From contig NZ_BCVE01000011.1 of assembly GCF_001591585.1 (NCBI RefSeq), positions 62,001 through 126,000 of the forward strand: 64,000 bases of DNA. The letters run 5' to 3'. The notes under the pieces were generated by a model that was not told the DNA's origin, searched no databases, and was given only the letters and a program-made list of their open reading frames with translations. Shown piece by piece: positions 9,247 to 17,101 of this stretch. This DNA comes from Niallia circulans NBRC 13626. GTDB lineage: Bacteria; Bacillota; Bacilli; Bacillales; Cytobacillaceae. Within the stretch, counting starts at the first letter, position 1; every line of letters begins with the position of its first letter. The position numbers and the translations under genes were made by a program.

Positions 9247-9276
9247 AAAAAAACTCTCCTATTATGGAAGGAGAGT
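9247..9276 (-). terminator. Rho-independent terminator, minus strand
   Basis: ACTCTCCT (9253-9260) pairs perfectly with AGGAGAGT (9269-9276) over an 8-nt loop, followed on the minus strand by seven T. It is the first strong stop after the MFS gene, although about 285 bp beyond that gene's end. This suggests transcription continues through the intervening sequence. Confidence 0.75.
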
Positions 9277-9561
9277 CTTAGTATAAAGAGTTTGATTTTT
9301 GGATGCAGCTTTTTATCTGTTCCCTTTTTATTCCCGATTATCTTAAAAATGTCTCTGACAATAGCTAGATTTATTAGCAAACACTTTATTACTTTCCATA
9401 CAATGCTTCCATATTCCCTTTGCTTTTTTCGCATAAATATCGAAGATTTTATTCATTCTTGCTTCTTCTGTTGGATAAAGCTTTTACTCCATCAGAAGCC
9501 AGCAAACCATGGTTCATCGCAGAATACTTTGAGTACGAAACTGTAGAAATTTACTTCATTA
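9277..9561. other. Transcribed gap between MFS gene and terminator; possible 37-codon ORF
   Basis: No conserved gene is recognised. On the minus strand, ATG at 9456 opens a 37-residue basic frame (starting MNKIFDIYAKKAKG) to TAA at 9343, with an AGAAGAAG-type purine run upstream. It could be a small protein or the decayed remains of a longer gene. Longer antisense frames here look like chance in AT-rich DNA. Confidence 0.25.
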
Positions 9562-10854
9562 TTATACAGAAGTTGCTCTATGTTTGGTTACCGGAACTGT
9601 ATCCCCTGATTCTGCGGCCTTTTCCATCACAGATGGCCTTGCAAGAATGAATACAGATATAATCAATAAGGCACCAGCTATCAAGAGAATCCATTGTGCA
9701 GGAACATAATCATATAACACACCAAATATAAGTGTTCCAACCGGCATCATTCCCATTGCAAATGTCTCTAATATAGTAAAAACCCTTCCTTTATATTCAT
9801 TCGCAATCTTCTTTTGCATTAATACCATTATTGGGATATTAACCAGTATATTAACAGATCCAAACAAAAACATTAGCATAAAGTAAAAGATAAATATAGA
9901 GACTGCCGGCATCGGAATGAAGATTGGAATAGCTGCAGCTGCCATTAATATTCCTAGCACTATAATTCCTATTTTACTTACTTGGAAGGGTTGTTTAAAT
10001 TCCTTTCCTAATGAAAGATAAATAGATAGCAATAAAGTTCCAACAGCAAAAGCACCTTCTACCATTCCAAATTGGACAGATGGCATATGTAGCTTTGTAT
10101 TCACTACATATGGGAAACCAATATTAAAAGCAGTAAAAATAAAATTGACGATAAGACTAATACTAATAATAGCTACTAATAGCGGCTGATTCTTAACATA
10201 AACTAATCCTGCCTTCAAACTCATCCAAACCGTTTCCTGTTGTTCTGCCTTTTCTTTTTCCTTTTCAAACAATGTAAAATTCATCGTGGAATCAAGTACA
10301 ACAGCAATCAACGAAGCAATCAGAAAAATTGTTAAAAAGACAGACATGGAGACAAGACCGAATAATATTCCACCGATAGCAGGACTGGCAATTTGCGCAA
10401 TGGAAACGGCAATTTGATTCATGGAAGACGCTTTTTGAATGCGGCTTTCATCAACTAATCCTGTTAAAGAAGAAGTAAAAGCATTGCTCGCAAACATCGA
10501 GGTAATAGATAAAATACAAGATGTTGTATAAATAGCAGGTAAAGATAATCCTATCGTGACACTGTAAAGCAGCAATCCACCAATAGATATGGTAGAGACA
10601 GTTTGCGCTGTAATCGCAATATGTTTACGAGGATATCTATCAATAATAGACCCAGCAAAAGGTGCTACAAGTGTCCGCGGCAAAATATTGCATAACATAT
10701 TTACGGCAAAACTCATCGAAGAGCCAGTTAAATGCAAAATATATAAACTAATTGCAAATGTATAAATTTGTGACCCAGCTGTGGCAATTAATTTACTACT
10801 GACAAATGTCCATAAATGGTAGGCCGCTCTCTTTTCTAACGAATATTCTTTCAC
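9562..10854 (-). CDS. MFS efflux transporter (MefA/macrolide-exporter type)
   Basis: About 430 residues with 12 predicted membrane segments and the MFS loop 2-3 motif region reading GSIIDRYPRKH. It resembles the MFS_3 exporters, which include macrolide efflux pumps. The frame could open at TTG 10875, but that codon precedes the purine-rich GGGGGACGAGG. GTG 10854 (reading MKEYSLEKRAAYHLW) fits the ribosome site better. It is divergent from an XRE/TPR regulator. The promoter overlaps a 17-bp palindrome repeated at the regulator's own promoter, so I infer repression by that regulator. The exported compound is unknown. Confidence 0.87.
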   Translation of the reverse strand: MKEYSLEKRAAYHLWTFVSSKLIATAGSQIYTFAISLYILHLTGSSMSFAVNMLCNILPRTLVAPFAGSIIDRYPRKHIAITAQTVSTISIGGLLLYSVTIGLSLPAIYTTSCILSITSMFASNAFTSSLTGLVDESRIQKASSMNQIAVSIAQIASPAIGGILFGLVSMSVFLTIFLIASLIAVVLDSTMNFTLFEKEKEKAEQQETVWMSLKAGLVYVKNQPLLVAIISISLIVNFIFTAFNIGFPYVVNTKLHMPSVQFGMVEGAFAVGTLLLSIYLSLGKEFKQPFQVSKIGIIVLGILMAAAAIPIFIPMPAVSIFIFYFMLMFLFGSVNILVNIPIMVLMQKKIANEYKGRVFTILETFAMGMMPVGTLIFGVLYDYVPAQWILLIAGALLIISVFILARPSVMEKAAESGDTVPVTKHRATSV

Positions 10855-10878
10855 CAAAACCTCGTCCCCCTTCAAAAA

Positions 10879-10895
10879 GTTTAATTAAATTAAAC
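10879..10895. promoter_or_regulatory. Palindromic operator O1 at the MFS promoter
   Basis: GTTTAATTAAATTAAAC is a perfect 17-bp palindrome placed just downstream of the MFS -10 element. It matches the second site at 10933-10949 in the arms GTTTAAT/ATTAAAC. Confidence 0.6.
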
Positions 10896-10897
10896 AA

Positions 10898-10926
10898 ATC
10901 ATATCACACCAAAACTTTCCTTTCAA
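10898..10926 (-). promoter_or_regulatory. Sigma-A-type promoter of the MFS gene
   Basis: Read on the minus strand: TTGAAA (10921-10926), a 17-bp spacer, then TATGAT (10898-10903). Both elements are close to consensus, and the presumed start of transcription falls on operator O1. Confidence 0.6.
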
Positions 10927-10932
10927 GGAAAA

Positions 10933-10949
10933 GTTTAATATAATTAAAC
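10933..10949. promoter_or_regulatory. Palindromic operator O2 over the regulator's -10
   Basis: GTTTAATATAATTAAAC has the same arms as O1 and contains TATAAT (10939-10944), the likely -10 of the XRE/TPR gene starting at 10975. The overlap suggests autorepression. Confidence 0.6.
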
Positions 10950-10974
10950 TATCGAAAGAAGGAGTTGTACGATT

Positions 10975-12219
10975 ATGCTAGGCGAACGCATTCGCACATT
11001 ACGAAAACAAAGAAAAATGACCCTAGAGGCATTAGCTGGAGAGAAATTAACCAAAGGCATGCTTAGTCAAATTGAGAATAATAAAGCGCGCCCTTCTATG
11101 GAGAGTTTGGAATATATTGCGGAGAGACTAGGCGTTGATATATCAGAGTTATTAGAAAAGGTAAGTATTGTTGAATTAAGAAAAGTATTAGAGGAAGCAG
11201 AAAAGATACATGAAGAATTTCGTATTTATTTTAAACACTCTGAGGAAACCATAGAACAATGCTCCAAACTGACCGCCTTAATTGAGCCCTATATCTCTAA
11301 TTTGAATGAAAGCTATGAATCAGCTCGCTTATTGGAAATTTATAGCCGCAGTCTATTTTGTCTGAATAAAAAGGAATGGACATTATATTGTGATAAAGCA
11401 GCATTAATTTATGATTTGCTTAATCTTACTGCTAATCGGGCAAACATTGCATTCTTCAGAGGAATAAACTTTTATTTGGAACACCGCTATCAAGACGCTT
11501 TACAATGTTATTTGGAAGAACGACATCATATTGAAACAACCCATATAAAGATAGATCCTATGACTAAAGTCACTATGGATTATCATATCGCTGCCTTATA
11601 TTCAGCAATCGGAGACATAAAAGCAACTTCAGAAGCAGTGGAAAGCGCATTGGAATACTCGAGAAAAGAAAAACTCTACTACAAAATAGACGATATCTAT
11701 AAGCTTGCTACAGTGGTTGCCTTGCTAGTGGGAGATGAAGAAAAATTTCATTACTACCTAAAAAAACTAAAGCAATATGGTGAATTTGTAGAAGATAAAA
11801 TTTTTGAAGAACTCTGTGATGTAATTTATGTGGAATACTTACTGCATGTAAAGGGAGAATACCATCAAGCAATGCCTATCATTGATCAATATTTAACTTT
11901 TGACGAAAACACTCAAAAAGTAACCGGTGATAATTGGAATATGCTTCAAAAGGGAAAAGCGATGTATTTTGCTAAGGCATATTCAGAAGCACTCCACATT
12001 TTAAAAACAATTTATGTACCAAAACATACTAACCATCCTGTTGACCAAGCTATTTATTTTAGCAAAGATATATTTATTGCTCTTTGTTATAAGGAACTTA
12101 ATAATATCGATAAAGCGCGAGATTATGCAAAAATTGCTTATGATTGCTATTTCCCGCTGCCTGACTCTATATTTAAGACTCTATGTAACGAAACATATAA
12201 AAACATTTGTTTAAGCTAA
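10975..12219 (+). CDS. XRE-family regulator with TPR domain
   Basis: Residues ~1-65 form a Cro/C1-type helix-turn-helix (MLGERIRTLRKQRKMTLEALA, with the KLTKGMLSQIENNKARPSME recognition region). The remaining ~350 residues are helical repeats of the tetratricopeptide type. This architecture is shared with peptide-sensing RRNPP regulators (PlcR/NprR) and related Rgg-like regulators. No small peptide gene was found beside it. AAGGAG lies upstream of the ATG. Given the paired operators in the shared 100-bp spacer, I infer that it controls itself and the divergent MFS exporter. Whether it senses a drug or a peptide is not known. Confidence 0.85.
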   Translation: MLGERIRTLRKQRKMTLEALAGEKLTKGMLSQIENNKARPSMESLEYIAERLGVDISELLEKVSIVELRKVLEEAEKIHEEFRIYFKHSEETIEQCSKLTALIEPYISNLNESYESARLLEIYSRSLFCLNKKEWTLYCDKAALIYDLLNLTANRANIAFFRGINFYLEHRYQDALQCYLEERHHIETTHIKIDPMTKVTMDYHIAALYSAIGDIKATSEAVESALEYSRKEKLYYKIDDIYKLATVVALLVGDEEKFHYYLKKLKQYGEFVEDKIFEELCDVIYVEYLLHVKGEYHQAMPIIDQYLTFDENTQKVTGDNWNMLQKGKAMYFAKAYSEALHILKTIYVPKHTNHPVDQAIYFSKDIFIALCYKELNNIDKARDYAKIAYDCYFPLPDSIFKTLCNETYKNICLS

Positions 12220-12240
12220 CTATGTAATATTTATAAAAAT

Positions 12241-12288
12241 AAAAATGGGCGTGAATAAATTCCTTCACACCCATTTTCCCTTTTTTAT
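12241..12288. terminator. Bidirectional terminator between XRE/TPR gene and GDPD lipoprotein gene
   Basis: AAAATGGG, one mismatch, GTGAA, a short loop, then TTCAC and CCCATTTT (to 12276). It is followed by CCCTTTTTT on the plus strand and TTTTTATTTTT read on the minus strand. The last bases overlap the end of the convergent GDPD gene. Confidence 0.8.
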
Positions 12289-13133
12289 ATGGCTAAAATC
12301 TCTTTCGTAAAATGAATAAAGTCGGTGAAATAGCCATCCACTCCAAATTCGTGAACTCGTTCTTGTTCCACTTTTTGTGTTTTCTTATTCGTAAAATAGA
12401 CATGTACCTCTTTTTCCTTTTTATGTAATTCGTCTACCACCTCTTTTGTAATATCTGTAGACTCTATGCCGATGATAGGAAAATCAACCGTACTAGCTTT
12501 TTCTAGGGAAAAAGAGCCTTTGCGAAAAAGAAGTGCTAATTCAGTATCTGGTGCCATTTCTTTAATTTTCAATAAACTCTCTTCTGAAAAGGATTGGATC
12601 GTTACCAAATTTTTGTCTAAAAGCTCATACTTTTTTAATAGCTGAATTAGTTTTTCTTCCATTGTTAGTTTTCCATCAACGAGCCTTGTCTCAATATAGT
12701 ACTTTTGTGTATCTTGAAAAGTATCGATTATTTCCTTTAATGTAGGAATTTTTTCCTTTATCTCTTTCCTATTATCCGATTCGATTGTTTGAAACGCCCT
12801 TAGTTCTTCTAATGTGTAATCAGAAACCTTCCCTTTGCCATTTGTAGTCCGATCAATTGTATCATCATGCATGGCAACTAACTCGCCATCCTTTGTCATT
12901 CTTAAATCTATTTCTAATGAATCTACGCCAGATTGAGCTGCTATTTGATAGGCAGTAATGGTACTCTCGTTGTACCATTCATTTGCCCCTCTATGTGCGA
13001 TTACCCTTGGAGTTTCTTCGTGTTCTGTCACAGATGGACTGACCATAGTTTGTACTGACTGATTATTTCCGCAAGCAGAAAGGGAGATAATTAAAATCAG
13101 CAGGAGGGTGCTTCTATTTAAGAATTTACTCAA
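12285..13133 (-). CDS. Glycerophosphodiester phosphodiesterase, lipoprotein
   Basis: A 282-residue protein with a lipoprotein signal: a hydrophobic core and lipobox LSAC at 18-21, so it is anchored outside the membrane. The GDPD domain follows: RVIAHRGANEWYNEST carries the HRG and E residues, SLEIDLRMTKDGELVAMHDD carries the metal-binding E, D and H, and DRTTNGKG follows. The enzyme cleaves glycerophosphodiesters to glycerol-3-phosphate and an alcohol. It starts at TTG 13133, overlapping the end of the upstream GDPD gene by 8 bp, with AGAAAGGG nine bases before. It is the last gene of the Ugp cluster, where it would make substrate outside the cell for the importer. Confidence 0.88.
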   Translation of the reverse strand: MSKFLNRSTLLLILIISLSACGNNQSVQTMVSPSVTEHEETPRVIAHRGANEWYNESTITAYQIAAQSGVDSLEIDLRMTKDGELVAMHDDTIDRTTNGKGKVSDYTLEELRAFQTIESDNRKEIKEKIPTLKEIIDTFQDTQKYYIETRLVDGKLTMEEKLIQLLKKYELLDKNLVTIQSFSEESLLKIKEMAPDTELALLFRKGSFSLEKASTVDFPIIGIESTDITKEVVDELHKKEKEVHVYFTNKKTQKVEQERVHEFGVDGYFTDFIHFTKEILAI

Positions 13134-13887
13134 CAGACACAGCCCTTTCTTGTCTTATCGCTATGGCCATTTCTGGATAATCAGTAATAATAGATTCTAC
13201 TTCTGCATCGATAAGATTAGTCAACTCTTCCTTTTTGTTTACTGTCCATACTCTTACATGCTTTCTTAATTCCTGCCAATCTTTTAAGTTATCAATCACC
13301 ATTTCTTTATGTAGATGCAAAGCCTCTAATTCCAAGCTTTTTATATAATCAAGAGGGTTGGAAATGAATTGATTTAATAGCCAGGCAATCGATGCAGATG
13401 GATCCAATCCCTTTATTCTTAATAAAGTCGGCAAATGAAAAGAAGAATAAACAATCTTCCGCCCATTTCCAAATTCGTTCACAAGTGCTAGAGTCTTTTC
13501 TTCAATTCCTTCATATGCAAATGTATAAGTTTTAAGCTCAATATTTAATTCGATATCGTATGGAGCAAGCAACTGTAATACCTCTTTTAATGTAGGCACT
13601 TTTTCTGCAATCCAGCTTTCTTCATAATCAGGAAGGGAGGAAAATTTACTTCCCGCACTAAACTGTTTAAGCTCTTCTAGTGTATAGGATTTTACAAAGC
13701 CAATTCCGTCGGTTGTGCGATTTAAAAATTCATCATGAATAACAACTACTTCCCCATCCTTTGTCAGATGGATATCTAATTCAATTCCATCTACTCCTTG
13801 TAGTATCGCTTGTTGAAAACCGAGAAGTGTATTTTCAGGAAACCTGCCTTTTGCGCCTCTGTGTCCGTAAACTTTGGTTTGATTCAT
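13126..13887 (-). CDS. Glycerophosphodiester phosphodiesterase, cytoplasmic (UgpQ-like)
   Basis: A 253-residue GDPD without a signal peptide. Its motifs are complete: GHRGAKGRFPENT near the N-terminus, the ELDIHLTKDGEVVVIHDE metal site, NRTTDGIG, and the late ELK and WTVN segments. It should hydrolyse imported glycerophosphodiesters inside the cell, the role of UgpQ in enterobacteria. AAGGAGAGGG precedes the ATG. It lies 75 bp after ugpB, separated by a hairpin that may lower its expression relative to the binding protein, and it overlaps the lipoprotein paralogue by 8 bp. Confidence 0.9.
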   Translation of the reverse strand: MNQTKVYGHRGAKGRFPENTLLGFQQAILQGVDGIELDIHLTKDGEVVVIHDEFLNRTTDGIGFVKSYTLEELKQFSAGSKFSSLPDYEESWIAEKVPTLKEVLQLLAPYDIELNIELKTYTFAYEGIEEKTLALVNEFGNGRKIVYSSFHLPTLLRIKGLDPSASIAWLLNQFISNPLDYIKSLELEALHLHKEMVIDNLKDWQELRKHVRVWTVNKKEELTNLIDAEVESIITDYPEMAIAIRQERAVSVE

Positions 13888-13914
13888 GCTTCCCTCTCCT
13901 TTTTTAATAGCAAA

Positions 13915-13950
13915 GAAACAGACTAACTAGTATAAAAATTAATCTGTTTC
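13915..13950 (-). terminator. Stem-loop between ugpB and the GDPD genes
   Basis: GAAACAGACTAA (13915-13926) pairs with TTAATCTGTTTC (13939-13950) with one mismatch, with only a short T run on the minus strand. It could be a partial terminator or an mRNA-stabilising hairpin behind ugpB. Confidence 0.5.
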
Positions 13951-13962
13951 CTAAACTATCTA

Positions 13963-15300
13963 TTATTTTCTAGCTCGATTCGCCTTTTCAATTGCTTCAT
14001 TAAATTGTTTTACCATATTGCTATACGTCTCCTCGACATCTCCACCGTTATAAACTGTCTCAAGTGCTGTTTCGCTAATGCGACGTCCCTCTGGAATCAT
14101 ATCCATTAAAGCACCTTGTGTAGCATAAGAAGACTTAGTAGACTGTAATTGCTCCACTGTAACTTTTAATTGTGGCATTTTCTGATATGCTTCTGTTACA
14201 ACTTGTTCACTATAAGCATCTGGATTAATAGCAAAATATCCTGTGCCAACATGCCACTTCGCTTGAACTTCTTTTGTTTGTAAGTACTTCATGAATTCCC
14301 AGGCCGCTTTTTTCTCCTCATCACTCTTATCTTTCATCATCCACAGACTTGCTCCACCTATAACCACACCTTTTCTTTCTACAGCTTCTGGATGGGGAAT
14401 AAAAGCAACACCTACATCAAATGGCGCATTATCAATGACATCTCTGGCACTAGCCGAAGATTGCATAAACATTGCAACATCTCCTGCAAGGAATCCTGCT
14501 ACCATGTTGTCACCATTCGTACCATAATTAGCAAAGGTTTTAGCATCAATCATTCGTTTTACCCATTGAAAAATCGATTTTCCTTGTTCATCCGTAAAAC
14601 CAATTTCTGTTGGTGTTTCTGTTCGTCCATTATCATTATTCATTAATAAAGCACCTTGGTTAGCTAATAATTGCTCATATAACCAACCATATGCTTGGAG
14701 GGCAAATCCTTTCATTTCTGGGTTTGCTTTTGTTATCGCTTTTCCAGCTTCTTCTACCTCCTCAAATGTTGCGGGAGCTTTCTCGGGATCTAGACCTGCT
14801 GCTTTAAAAGCATCCTTGTTGTAATACATAACTGGTGTAGAAGAGTTAAATGGCATCGAATAAAAAGTGTCATCAATTTTATAGTAGTTTGTGATATTTT
14901 CTTCTAAACCGCTCATATCATAACCATCTTCATCAATGAGTGTCTGAATTGGTTCCACAAATCCACTATTAATCATCGATTTTGTGCCGATTTCAAAAAC
15001 CTGCATCATAGTTGGCGCACTTTCTGTCCCTGCAACTGTATGGAATTTTGTTAATGCCTCATCATATGTACCTTGATATTCTGCATTGATTTTCACCTTA
15101 TCCTGCGAACTGTTGTATTCCTCTACAATACTATTCAATGCTTCTTGAGCTGCTCCGCCCATGGAATGCCAGAATGTAACCGTAGTCGGTCCTTCCTGTT
15201 TTTCACCACTAGTAGAGGATTCTGCATTATTGCTGCAGCCTGCCATAAATAAAACGATTGATAGCATGAATATACTGAATAACTGTTTTGTTTTCTTCAT
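13963..15300 (-). CDS. ugpB: Glycerol-3-phosphate-type ABC transporter, substrate-binding lipoprotein
   Basis: The true start is ATG 15300 (MKKTKQLFS), with GGGAG upstream; the open frame runs 53 codons further up without a ribosome site. This gives 445 residues with a signal peptide and lipobox MAGC. The extracellular solute-binding family 1 fold is evident from VTFWHSMGG, PFNSSTPVMYYNKDAF and the GGASLWMM segment. The assignment to UgpB rests on the clustering of a C-A-E-B-type transporter with two GDPD genes, and on similarity of the N-terminal substrate region. Related binding proteins take other sugars, so glycerol-3-phosphate or glycerophosphodiesters are the best but not proven ligands. 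Confidence 0.85.
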   Translation of the reverse strand: MKKTKQLFSIFMLSIVLFMAGCSNNAESSTSGEKQEGPTTVTFWHSMGGAAQEALNSIVEEYNSSQDKVKINAEYQGTYDEALTKFHTVAGTESAPTMMQVFEIGTKSMINSGFVEPIQTLIDEDGYDMSGLEENITNYYKIDDTFYSMPFNSSTPVMYYNKDAFKAAGLDPEKAPATFEEVEEAGKAITKANPEMKGFALQAYGWLYEQLLANQGALLMNNDNGRTETPTEIGFTDEQGKSIFQWVKRMIDAKTFANYGTNGDNMVAGFLAGDVAMFMQSSASARDVIDNAPFDVGVAFIPHPEAVERKGVVIGGASLWMMKDKSDEEKKAAWEFMKYLQTKEVQAKWHVGTGYFAINPDAYSEQVVTEAYQKMPQLKVTVEQLQSTKSSYATQGALMDMIPEGRRISETALETVYNGGDVEETYSNMVKQFNEAIEKANRARK

Positions 15301-15347
15301 TTTCCCTACACTCCCTAAATATCTTATAGTTAAATATTGTAAAAAAA

Positions 15348-16166
15348 TTATTTTAAAGCTCCTTCTGTTAATCCCTTTTGAAGCTTTTTCTGGCCTAAAA
15401 ATAATAGGATTAATGTTGGCAGAACCACAATTATTGCTCCTGCCATAATAATGCCCCATTCATTTAACTGTTCTTGTGATTGAAGCTGTCTTAACCCTAT
15501 TTGAACAGTACGTACACTATCATTTGTTGTGGCCAGTAGTGGCCATAAATACATATTCCAAGAAGTAACAAATCCATACACACCTAGTGTAATCAAACTC
15601 GTTTTCGCCATTGGCAGAACAACCGTTAAATAAAATTTAAAATCTCCAATTCCCGCAATTTCACTTGCTTCCTTAAGTTCTTTGGGAATTTGTTTAAAAT
15701 TTTGCCGTAAGAGAAACGTACCAAAGGCTGTTGCAAAAAACGGAATGGTTAAACCATTATAATGATCCAGCCAGTTTAGATTCCTTATCGTTTGAAAGTT
15801 TGGGATGATGGATGCTTCAAATGGCACCATCATGGTTGCAATAAAGATAAAGAAGATTACATCTCTCCCTTTAAACTCTAAAAAGACAAATGCATAAGCA
15901 GCTAAACTAGCAAGTATTAATTGTCCGAGCATAATAACAAGGGAAACGACAAAACTATTTAATAAATATTGCATTAAGGGAAAGCGTTCAAACACTTTTA
16001 TATAATTGTCCAATGTTAATCCGGTTGGAATTATTTTTCCTGTCATAATATCCTGTGAAGACATAAAGCTCATTAAAAAAGCGATTATAGCTGGCGAAAA
16101 AATGAGCAGTGCCGAAACGATTAAGAAGATGTAAAAGATAATTTTTTTATGAATTGGCAATGTCAC
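15348..16166 (-). CDS. ugpE: Ugp-type ABC transporter permease (MalG class)
   Basis: 272 residues with six predicted membrane helices. The cytoplasmic EAA loop is seen as EASEIAGIGDFKFYLTVVLP, the docking site for the ATPase. The start GTG 16166 overlaps the ugpA stop (GTGA), indicating translational coupling. The N-terminus has the usual MalG-class periplasmic segment (PTGLTLDNYIKVF). It pairs with UgpA to form the channel. Confidence 0.9.
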   Translation of the reverse strand: MTLPIHKKIIFYIFLIVSALLIFSPAIIAFLMSFMSSQDIMTGKIIPTGLTLDNYIKVFERFPLMQYLLNSFVVSLVIMLGQLILASLAAYAFVFLEFKGRDVIFFIFIATMMVPFEASIIPNFQTIRNLNWLDHYNGLTIPFFATAFGTFLLRQNFKQIPKELKEASEIAGIGDFKFYLTVVLPMAKTSLITLGVYGFVTSWNMYLWPLLATTNDSVRTVQIGLRQLQSQEQLNEWGIIMAGAIIVVLPTLILLFLGQKKLQKGLTEGALK

Positions 16167-17101
16167 TGATAATGGACCTTCCTTTCTCCAAGCTTAAATT
16201 GAATAATAGTGAGAACCAGAATGATGACAAATAGAATAATTGCTTGTGCACTTGCTGTTCCATACTGGTAATTCATAAACGCCTCTTGATAGATAGAATA
16301 AACGATTAAATTCGTTTCATTTTGCGGTCCACCTCTTGTTAACATATCTACTTGACCGAATGTTTGAAAGGCATTTATTAATGTTACAGTCAGTACAAAA
16401 AATAAAGTGGGAGAAAGCATCGGAATCGTAATTCGTCTCAATTTATAAAAGTAGCCGGCTCCGTCTATATCTGCACTTTCATAGAGATAAGAATCAATCG
16501 ATTGAAGTCCACCTAATAAAATTAAGAAGGTAAATCCGACATTCATCCAAATGGTAGAAATAGATACAGAAAAAAGCGCCCAATTAGGATCGGTCAGCCA
16601 CCCAATTGGCTCTAAGCCAAATGTTTTTACAATACGGTTCAGCCACCCAATTGTCGGATGAAATAAGAACATCCAAAATACAGAAGCTGCCGCAACTGAA
16701 ATCCCCATGGAAGAGGAAAAAACGGTTCGAAAAACACCAATTCCACATAACTTTTCATTTGCAAGAATCGCTAGGAATAAGCTGACGATAATCGATCCTG
16801 GAACTGTGTATAAAGCAAAAAGAAAGGTTGACTTTAAACTTTGCAGGAAAATAGCAGATTTGAAAATTTCTAAGTAATTCTCCAGCCCTACAAAGACTGT
16901 TGGGTCACCTCGATTATCCGTTAAGAAAAAACTTAAAAAGATAGTTCTTCCTAATGGATAAAATAAGAAAACACTAAATAATAGAATAGAAGGTAATAGA
17001 AATAGCATTCCTTTCAGCCAATACTGTAACCGCTGCTTCTTTTTTTCTTTTATAAAATCAATGGAAGGTTCCACTTCCTGCCGATATACAACCTCACTCA
17101 T
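16163..17101 (-). CDS. ugpA: Ugp-type ABC transporter permease (MalF class)
   Basis: 312 residues, six membrane helices, EAA loop ESADIDGAGYFYKLRRITIP. The ATG at 17101 overlaps the ugpC stop (ATGA), so the two are translationally coupled. Together with UgpE it forms the membrane channel. There is no large periplasmic insertion, unlike E. coli MalF, which is normal for UgpA-type permeases. Confidence 0.9.
   Translation of the reverse strand: MSEVVYRQEVEPSIDFIKEKKKQRLQYWLKGMLFLLPSILLFSVFLFYPLGRTIFLSFFLTDNRGDPTVFVGLENYLEIFKSAIFLQSLKSTFLFALYTVPGSIIVSLFLAILANEKLCGIGVFRTVFSSSMGISVAAASVFWMFLFHPTIGWLNRIVKTFGLEPIGWLTDPNWALFSVSISTIWMNVGFTFLILLGGLQSIDSYLYESADIDGAGYFYKLRRITIPMLSPTLFFVLTVTLINAFQTFGQVDMLTRGGPQNETNLIVYSIYQEAFMNYQYGTASAQAIILFVIILVLTIIQFKLGERKVHYQ

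Noticed and set aside
9216-9434. 72-codon minus-strand open frame beyond the MFS gene
   Set aside because: It runs through the terminator hairpin at 9247-9276, has no ribosome site and is lysine-rich low-complexity sequence.
10975-12219. Quorum-sensing peptide gene next to the XRE/TPR regulator
   Set aside because: No short frame with a signal sequence and ribosome site was found directly downstream or upstream; the terminator follows within 25 bp.
15301-15459. 53-residue N-terminal extension of UgpB
   Set aside because: It overlaps the end of ugpE in another frame, lacks a ribosome site, and would bury the lipoprotein signal that begins at the ATG at 15300.
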